Shown here: positions 34,801 to 39,148 of the stretch, one piece after another | Layout of the letters: the number at the start of each line of letters is the position of its first letter | Numbering within the stretch: the first letter of the stretch is position 1 | Source: Candidatus Krumholzibacteriia bacterium | Lineage (GTDB): Bacteria > Krumholzibacteriota > Krumholzibacteriia > JAJRXK01 | Direction: 5' to 3' | Assembly (NCBI GenBank): GCA_035268685.1 | Contig: DATFKK010000142.1 | Location: 1-39,148 of the forward strand | Length of the DNA stretch: 39,148 nt | Program-made: the position numbers and the translations under genes | Notes under the pieces: model-generated | Told to the model about the DNA's origin: nothing | Databases searched by the model: none | Seen by the model: the letters and a program-made list of their open reading frames with translations, nothing else

Positions 34801-35523
34801 TCAACCTTGGAGCCGGGTGACGGCCCACACGAGCAACCCCACGCTCAGCAGAGCCCACTCGGGGCCCGAACGCTTCCAGGCGAGCACGGCGACCATCGCC
34901 GTGGCTCCGGCGGTCGACAGGGGGAACTCCGCAATCGTCGGTCCCGCGCCGCTGCCGAGCAGCGAGGCCGCGAGGACACCGGCACCGACCGCCCCGGCGC
35001 GACGGAAACGATCCGCCAGGGCGTGGAGCGGGAGCCGGCGCAACGCCAGTCCGATCGCCGGACCCTGGACGTACCCCCAACGCAGACCCCAGTGACGCAA
35101 CCACCCTTGTCCGATCCCCAGCACCGCCCACGCGACCAGCGCGGCCCACGGGCCGGCCCAGAGAGCGGCGACCGCGGCCCACACCATCACCGCGGGGCGC
35201 AGTCCCGTCCACACGAGTCGGTCGCCGAGTGCGCCGAGCGTGCTCGGCAGGGTCTCGGTGAGCGCCCGCGCAAGATCCCGATTCCCCTGCTCGTCGACGG
35301 CGACCCGCGCACCCGCGAGAACGCCGAACAGGAAGGGATTCGTGTTCACGACCCCCGGCTCGGCCCGGACCCAGTCCGCATCGGGTCGGGCCGCCTCCTC
35401 GCGGGTGGGCTCGAGGGCGACGATCCAGCCCAGCCACTGCCGCCGCGACGGCGAGAAGCTGCCCTGGACGCTCCAGAGCCTCCACCACGAGATGGCTGCC
35501 ATCCCGGACCGGCCCCGTCGCAT
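34801..35523 (-). CDS. PTS mannose-class EIID membrane subunit
   Basis: 240 residues, shorter than typical EIID (about 270-280). With EIIC it forms the sugar channel in the inner membrane. Family signs: VNTNPFLFGVLAGARVAVDE, GNRDLARALTETLPSTLGAL and GDRLVWTGLRPAVMVWAAVA, followed by several membrane segments. The ATG start overlaps the EIIC stop by one base (TGATG) and has GGAGG 10 nt upstream. Sugar specificity cannot be read from sequence. Confidence 0.87.
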   Translation of the reverse strand: MRRGRSGMAAISWWRLWSVQGSFSPSRRQWLGWIVALEPTREEAARPDADWVRAEPGVVNTNPFLFGVLAGARVAVDEQGNRDLARALTETLPSTLGALGDRLVWTGLRPAVMVWAAVAALWAGPWAALVAWAVLGIGQGWLRHWGLRWGYVQGPAIGLALRRLPLHALADRFRRAGAVGAGVLAASLLGSGAGPTIAEFPLSTAGATAMVAVLAWKRSGPEWALLSVGLLVWAVTRLQG

Positions 35524-36203
35524 CACGACGGCACCTCCGTGCCGAGGACCAGGAGGGCCAGTCCCACCGCGAACCCGAGCAGGAGTGCCGACCACTGGTG
35601 GCGAGCACGACCCAGGTCGCCGTGAAAGCGCCAGAGTAAGGGCAAGAGGGCGATGGGCGCCAGTTCCCAGAATCGCGCCAGCGCGGTGACTTCGGCCGTG
35701 TCCAGGCGGGGCACGAGCAGATCGAGGAATGCTCCTCCGACCGGAACGGCTGCCCCGACGACCAGGCCCCCACGCAACGCGTGGAGGGCGGTGCAGCGCA
35801 GGTGCAGCGCGGTGGGCCCGACGGAGGTCTCGTCGGTCTCGCGCCAGTCCTCGACCCACCGACCGACCATCGCCCGGGTCGTTCCGACGATACGTCCGGC
35901 GAGGTGAGCCAGTGCGACCGACAGGAGCAGGGCCAGGGCCCATCGTTCCGGCCCGGCATCGGGACCCGCCCACCAGGGAGCGGCCACCGCGGCCGAGGTC
36001 CAGTCCCGGACCCGTTGCTCTCCCACCGGGATCCGGGCCACCGAGAGCAGGAGCAGGCCGATCCCGAGCCAGACGCCCTGGCCCGGCACACCGGCGATCC
36101 AGGCCGACAGACACGCCGCGACGAAGGGATTGGCGAGAGCGGTCTGTCCGAATGCGGTGCGATCGAGTCCCGCCAGCGCACCCAGGGCAGCGGCCGCGAT
36201 CAA
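35523..36203 (-). CDS. PTS mannose-class EIIC membrane subunit
   Basis: 226 residues. It begins LIAAAALGALAGLDRTAFGQ, the usual EIIC opening, and has about six hydrophobic segments, including PGQGVWLGIGLLLLSVARIP, LHALRGGLVVGAAVPVGGAF and WSALLLGFAVGLALLVLG. The TTG at 36203 overlaps the EIIB stop (TTGA). An open frame continues 27 codons upstream, but the homology begins at the TTG. Translational coupling to EIIB is likely. Confidence 0.83.
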   Translation of the reverse strand: MIAAAALGALAGLDRTAFGQTALANPFVAACLSAWIAGVPGQGVWLGIGLLLLSVARIPVGEQRVRDWTSAAVAAPWWAGPDAGPERWALALLLSVALAHLAGRIVGTTRAMVGRWVEDWRETDETSVGPTALHLRCTALHALRGGLVVGAAVPVGGAFLDLLVPRLDTAEVTALARFWELAPIALLPLLWRFHGDLGRARHQWSALLLGFAVGLALLVLGTEVPS

Positions 36204-36700
36204 GGCGAAGTCCCCGTGTCCCCGAGCACGGTCTCGGCACCGACCTCTGCCGCTCCGGGGACGGACTGGAAGGCCACCCGACAACCGGCCCGGATCAACG
36301 CGACCAGGTCGTTGCGGTCCGCCTCGGTCAGGTGGAACCCCTCGACGACCTCGACCGCACCGGGGCGGCGATGCAAGCCCCCGACGACGACACGATCGAT
36401 CCCGGAACCGGACTCGACGAGGGTGCGCATGGTTGCACAGTCGCGGGTGAGCAGGATCGTCACGGCGTTCTCACCGACGTCCGACAACGCCTGCAGCCGC
36501 GCCGGGCAGCGCGCGGGCTCGAGGAACTCGACTTCGATGTCGGGTGGGACCGCGGCGGCGAAGAGCGATTGCCGAACCGAGTCCCGCGAGACCACGTCGT
36601 CGCAGACGAGGATCCTGCGGCCCCCGAGCGGCTCGCAGCAACCGACGATCACCTGACCGTGTACCAGACGGTCGTCGATCCGCGCCATGAGCAGGGTCAT
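36200..36700 (-). CDS. PTS mannose-class EIIB subunit
   Basis: 166 residues, a single cytoplasmic domain. The phosphorylated His is His14 in RIDDRLVHGQVIVG, the family signature. Other marks are RRILVCDDVVSRDSVRQSLF and VVVGGLHRRPGAVEVVEGFH. It receives phosphate from EIIA and transfers it to the sugar bound by EIIC/EIID. It starts 3 bp after the EIIA stop and overlaps EIIC by 4 bp. Confidence 0.93.
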   Translation of the reverse strand: MTLLMARIDDRLVHGQVIVGCCEPLGGRRILVCDDVVSRDSVRQSLFAAAVPPDIEVEFLEPARCPARLQALSDVGENAVTILLTRDCATMRTLVESGSGIDRVVVGGLHRRPGAVEVVEGFHLTEADRNDLVALIRAGCRVAFQSVPGAAEVGAETVLGDTGTSP

Positions 36701-36703
36701 CGC

Positions 36704-37096
36704 TCATCCCCCTCTGTCGTCGACCTCGAGCAGGGCCACCGCGTTGTGCGCTCGATCGAGCAGTCGTGACAGCAGATCGTCGGGACCGACCTGACCGTGA
36801 TGACTGAGATAGGTCAGGACCATGGGCAGGTTGGCACCGGCGAGGAGCCAGGTTCCAGGGCGCCCCGTGGCGGCCGCCCGGGCCGCGACTCCACAACTCC
36901 CGCCCCCGACGTCGACCATGATCAGCGCCGGACCCGGCTCCCGGTCGAGCCATCCACGGATCGCGGCCACCAGGTCCTCGAGTCCGAGCGACGCGTTGCT
37001 CAACACCGAGATCGGGGCCTCGACGGCGTAGATCAGGCGCGCACTCTCGAGGAGGGCGTCCCCGAGCTCACCGTGGGTCACCAGGAGTGCGCGCAT
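36704..37096 (-). CDS. PTS mannose-class EIIA subunit
   Basis: 130 residues. The phosphorylated His is His8 in LLVTHGELGDALLESARLIY. ALIMVDVGGGSCGVAARAAA and LLAGANLPMVLTYLSHH follow the family; the last corresponds to the usual GVNLPML. It receives phosphate from HPr and passes it to EIIB. It is separate from EIIB, not fused as in E. coli ManX. It lies 34 bp after hprK. Confidence 0.92.
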   Translation of the reverse strand: MRALLVTHGELGDALLESARLIYAVEAPISVLSNASLGLEDLVAAIRGWLDREPGPALIMVDVGGGSCGVAARAAATGRPGTWLLAGANLPMVLTYLSHHGQVGPDDLLSRLLDRAHNAVALLEVDDRGG

Positions 37097-37130
37097 CGCG
37101 AGGGCGTGGCGAGGGGTGGGGGCGTGGGAG

Positions 37131-38117
37131 TCACTCGGGGTCGTGTTCCAGGTACCGCTTCGTGAATCCCTGTTCGGACATGGTCTCGATCAGCTTTCGG
37201 TTGAAGTCCTCGGCCGAATCGATTCCGTAGGTCTTCAGCATGAAATCTAGCGCAATGACCTCGGCGATCACAGTGTTGTTCTTCCCGGGGAAGATCGGGG
37301 CCGTGACCCGGGGAATCCTCACACCCAGGATCTCGGTGGAGTCGCGATCGAGACCGTGCCGGTCGTAGTCCTTGGTCTCGCTCCATTCCTCGAGCGCGAG
37401 CTCGACCTCGATCCGCTTCTGCATGCGGATGGCGCGGACACCGAAGAGCGGGAACACGTCGATCACGCCGAGTCCGCGGATCTCCATGAGGTGTTCGACG
37501 TTGTCGCGGCTCCGCCCCATGAGCACGTCGCGCGAGGTCCGCCGGATCACCACGATGTCGTCGGCGACCAGACGGTGCCCGCGCTCGACCAGGTCGAGCG
37601 CCGTCTCGCTCTTGCCGATTCCGCTCGGGCCGGTGACGAGCACACCCACGCCGTAGACGTCGACCAGCGTGGCGTGGCGGGTGGTCTTCGGGGCGAAGAA
37701 GCGCGCGAGCACGTCGCGCACCGCGGTGCTGAGCTCGTCGGTCGCCAGATCGACGATGGCCAGCGGCACGCGATGGCGCAGGGCCGACTCGACCAGGCCG
37801 GAGCCGGCGGGCAAGCCCTTGGCCACGAAGATCCCCGGCAGGTCGAGGGAGAACACCCGCTCGAGCGCCTGACGCTCCAGCTCGGGGTCGAGTGTGCGGA
37901 GGTATCCCATCTCGGTCTCGCCGAAGACCTGGATCCGCTCTCGATGGAACCCCTCGACGTAGCCCATGAGAGCCATGCCGGGACGATGGATGTCGAGATG
38001 GGAGACGGTTGGTGTCTCCGGACCGGAGTCGGTGAGCGCCTCCACCTCGGCCACGTGGCGGAGACGCTCGACGACCGCTTCGAAGGGAACGCTGTGTTCC
38101 GGGTCGTGGGAGGTCAT
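37131..38117 (-). CDS. hprK: HPr kinase/phosphorylase
   Basis: 328 residues. It phosphorylates HPr on Ser46 and can reverse this, linking carbon status to PTS activity. The N-terminal domain is followed by the catalytic domain with RHATLVDVYGVGVLVTG (His148 in the place of the conserved His), the Walker A motif GPSGIGKSE (163-171), ADDIVVIRRTS, and the family signature MEIRGLGVIDV (211-221). ATG start. It lies 8 bp after hpf, as in many Gram-negative rpoN clusters; ptsN is not between them here. Confidence 0.96.
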   Translation of the reverse strand: MTSHDPEHSVPFEAVVERLRHVAEVEALTDSGPETPTVSHLDIHRPGMALMGYVEGFHRERIQVFGETEMGYLRTLDPELERQALERVFSLDLPGIFVAKGLPAGSGLVESALRHRVPLAIVDLATDELSTAVRDVLARFFAPKTTRHATLVDVYGVGVLVTGPSGIGKSETALDLVERGHRLVADDIVVIRRTSRDVLMGRSRDNVEHLMEIRGLGVIDVFPLFGVRAIRMQKRIEVELALEEWSETKDYDRHGLDRDSTEILGVRIPRVTAPIFPGKNNTVIAEVIALDFMLKTYGIDSAEDFNRKLIETMSEQGFTKRYLEHDPE

Positions 38118-38125
38118 GCGGGGAC

Positions 38126-38512
38126 TCAGCGGTCGATCTCGTCCTCGTCGGGCTCGCTCGCGGCCTCGGACGCGAGCGTGGCCTCGAGGGCGTTCGCGGA
38201 GTTCATGCCCGACGCGTCCGGCGCCTTGCGGCGATCCTCGCGCTTGCTCTTGTACCGACGCAACTGCTTCTCGAGAGCTGCGCTGGCCTGGTCCACGGAG
38301 TTCAGCATGTCTTCGCTGCTGGCCTTCGCGTGGAAGTCCTTCCCCATGACGTGCAGATGGACCTCGCAGACGAGGTCGAGATTCTCCTCCGAGAGGGTGT
38401 ACCGCACGCGATCGACGTCGGCGTACTTCAGGAGCTTCTGCGACTTGTCCTCTATGGTTTCGCGAACGCGGGCGGTGGGCTTGTAATTGCGGGGCTGAAT
38501 GTCCAGGTGCAC
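38126..38512 (-). CDS. hpf: Ribosome hibernation-promoting factor (HPF/RaiA family, short form)
   Basis: 128 residues. It binds idle ribosomes in stationary phase. The S30AE fold is visible: IQPRNYKPTARVRETIEDKS, YTLSEENLDLVCEVHLHVMG and SVDQASAALEKQLRRYKSKR. After the basic helix, a tail of about 35 residues is Ala/Glu/Asp-rich and probably disordered; the long-form dimerisation domain is absent. GTG start with AGGAGG 7 nt upstream (38520-38525). It follows rpoN by 143 bp. Confidence 0.92.
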   Translation of the reverse strand: MHLDIQPRNYKPTARVRETIEDKSQKLLKYADVDRVRYTLSEENLDLVCEVHLHVMGKDFHAKASSEDMLNSVDQASAALEKQLRRYKSKREDRRKAPDASGMNSANALEATLASEAASEPDEDEIDR

Positions 38513-38598
38513 CGGAATCCCTCCTGGAGTGACGACCCTGCGCTCGGGCCGCCGGGTTCGGGTCTGCGGTCGACCTTACCGTTCCGTCCCGACCGGAG

Positions 38599-38617
38599 CC
38601 AGCCCTTTCGGGGCCGG
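38599..38617 (-). other. Stem-loop in the rpoN-hpf gap
   Basis: CCGGCCC (minus strand, 38617-38611) pairs with GGGCTGG (38605-38599) with one G:U pair around CGAAA, 38 bp after the rpoN stop. There is no T tract, so it may be a processing or attenuation element and not a terminator. Confidence 0.3.
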
Positions 38618-38655
38618 GTCACGAAGTCGAGCGAGGCGGCGGCTCGGTGCCGAGA

Positions 38656-39148
38656 TCAGTAGGTCTTGCGCATCCGAGCAGGCAGGATGTTGAGCTGCTC
38701 GCGATACTTCGCGACCGTCCGCCGGGCGATGTTCAGACCCTCGGCCTTGAGCATGTCCACGATCTTCTGGTCGCTCATGGGCTTTGCCTTGTCCTCCTTC
38801 TCGATGATCTCACGGATCCGGGTTTTTGCCGCCTTCGACGACATGCTGTCGCCGTCGTCGGTGTCGAGGGACGAACTGAAGAAGTACTTGAGCTCGAAGA
38901 CCCCGCGCGGGGTCTGCACGTACTTGTTCGTCGTCACGCGACTGACCGTCGACTCGTGCATGCCGATCCGGTTGGCGACCTGTTGGAGGGTCAGCGGCTT
39001 CAGCGCCACCGGACCCTTGTCGAAGAAGTCCCGCTGTTCCTCGACGATGCTCTGCATGACCTTGACGATCGTACGACGGCGCTGCTCGATGGTCTGGATC
39101 AGCCAGCGCGCGCTCTGCAACTTGTCGACGATGAACTTGCGGGTCTCG
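38656..39148 (-). CDS. rpoN: RNA polymerase sigma-54 factor, C-terminal part
   Basis: The frame continues past the right edge, so only the last 164 or so codons are here. Visible are the core-binding to DNA-binding region ending with the helix-turn-helix (LTLQQVANRIGMHESTVSRV), YVQTPRGVFELKYFFSSSL, and the RpoN box ARRTVAKYREQLNI, which contacts the -24 element of sigma-54 promoters. It directs transcription that needs enhancer-binding ATPases. The order rpoN, hpf, hprK and PTS genes is a known arrangement in Gram-negative bacteria. Confidence 0.96.
   Translation of the reverse strand, partial: ETRKFIVDKLQSARWLIQTIEQRRRTIVKVMQSIVEEQRDFFDKGPVALKPLTLQQVANRIGMHESTVSRVTTNKYVQTPRGVFELKYFFSSSLDTDDGDSMSSKAAKTRIREIIEKEDKAKPMSDQKIVDMLKAEGLNIARRTVAKYREQLNILPARMRKTY

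Overview
The window is a dense, G+C-rich bacterial chromosome segment with about 31 genes, most on the minus strand. No rRNA, tRNA, CRISPR array, insertion sequence or phage gene was seen. LptF/LptG and a SprA-type outer-membrane protein indicate a diderm cell. A SprA homologue together with a DapL-like aminotransferase in such a G+C-rich genome suggests a lineage of the Fibrobacterota-Chlorobiota-Bacteroidota (FCB) sphere, such as Eisenbacteria, Krumholzibacteriota or Latescibacterota. That placement is inference, not proof.

Layout. (1) 1-3166: the end of a DUF4388 (PATAN) protein, a convergent NodB-fold protein that seems to have lost its metal ligands, and a DapL-like aminotransferase. (2) 3177-16130, minus strand: a translation and RNA-metabolism cluster read in the order rimP, nusA, L7Ae-like gene, infB, DUF503, rbfA, nrnA-like, truB, ribF, then rpsO, pnp and an M16 peptidase. 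Many junctions are 4-nt stop/start overlaps (ATGA, GTGA, TTGA), and GTG and TTG starts are common. rpsO-pnp has its own promoter, whose -35 box overlaps the ribF stop codon, and a strong terminator follows pnp. (3) 16429-30252: an envelope region. A glutaminyl-cyclase-like M28 enzyme lies just downstream of a giant sprA-like gene (minus). Divergent from it are lptF-lptG and a large secreted protein with Cys/Asp-rich calcium-binding-type loops (plus). (4) 30352-31527: metK behind a good sigma-70-type promoter and a structured leader of about 96 nt. (5) 31683-39148, minus strand: rpoN, hpf, hprK, a full mannose-class PTS (EIIA, EIIB, EIIC, EIID), HPr, enzyme I and a phosphoglucose/phosphomannose isomerase.

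How the genes fit together. Cluster 2 is a classic housekeeping operon linking transcription (NusA), translation initiation (IF-2), 30S maturation (RimP, RbfA, S15), tRNA modification (TruB) and RNA decay (PNPase, NrnA). In cluster 5, enzyme I and HPr (His15 and Ser46 both present) feed a mannose-type permease, HPr kinase can modulate HPr at Ser46, and the adjacent isomerase could take the imported hexose-6-phosphate into glycolysis. In cluster 3, SprA is the type IX secretion translocon in Bacteroidota, where glutaminyl cyclase modifies the N-terminal Gln of many exported proteins; the pairing suggests a comparable export system here.

The most unusual items are the sprA/glutaminyl-cyclase pair, the secreted protein whose Cys-Asp-Cys calcium-loop units form four higher-order repeats of three units each, and the metK leader with a hairpin directly abutting the ribosome binding site.
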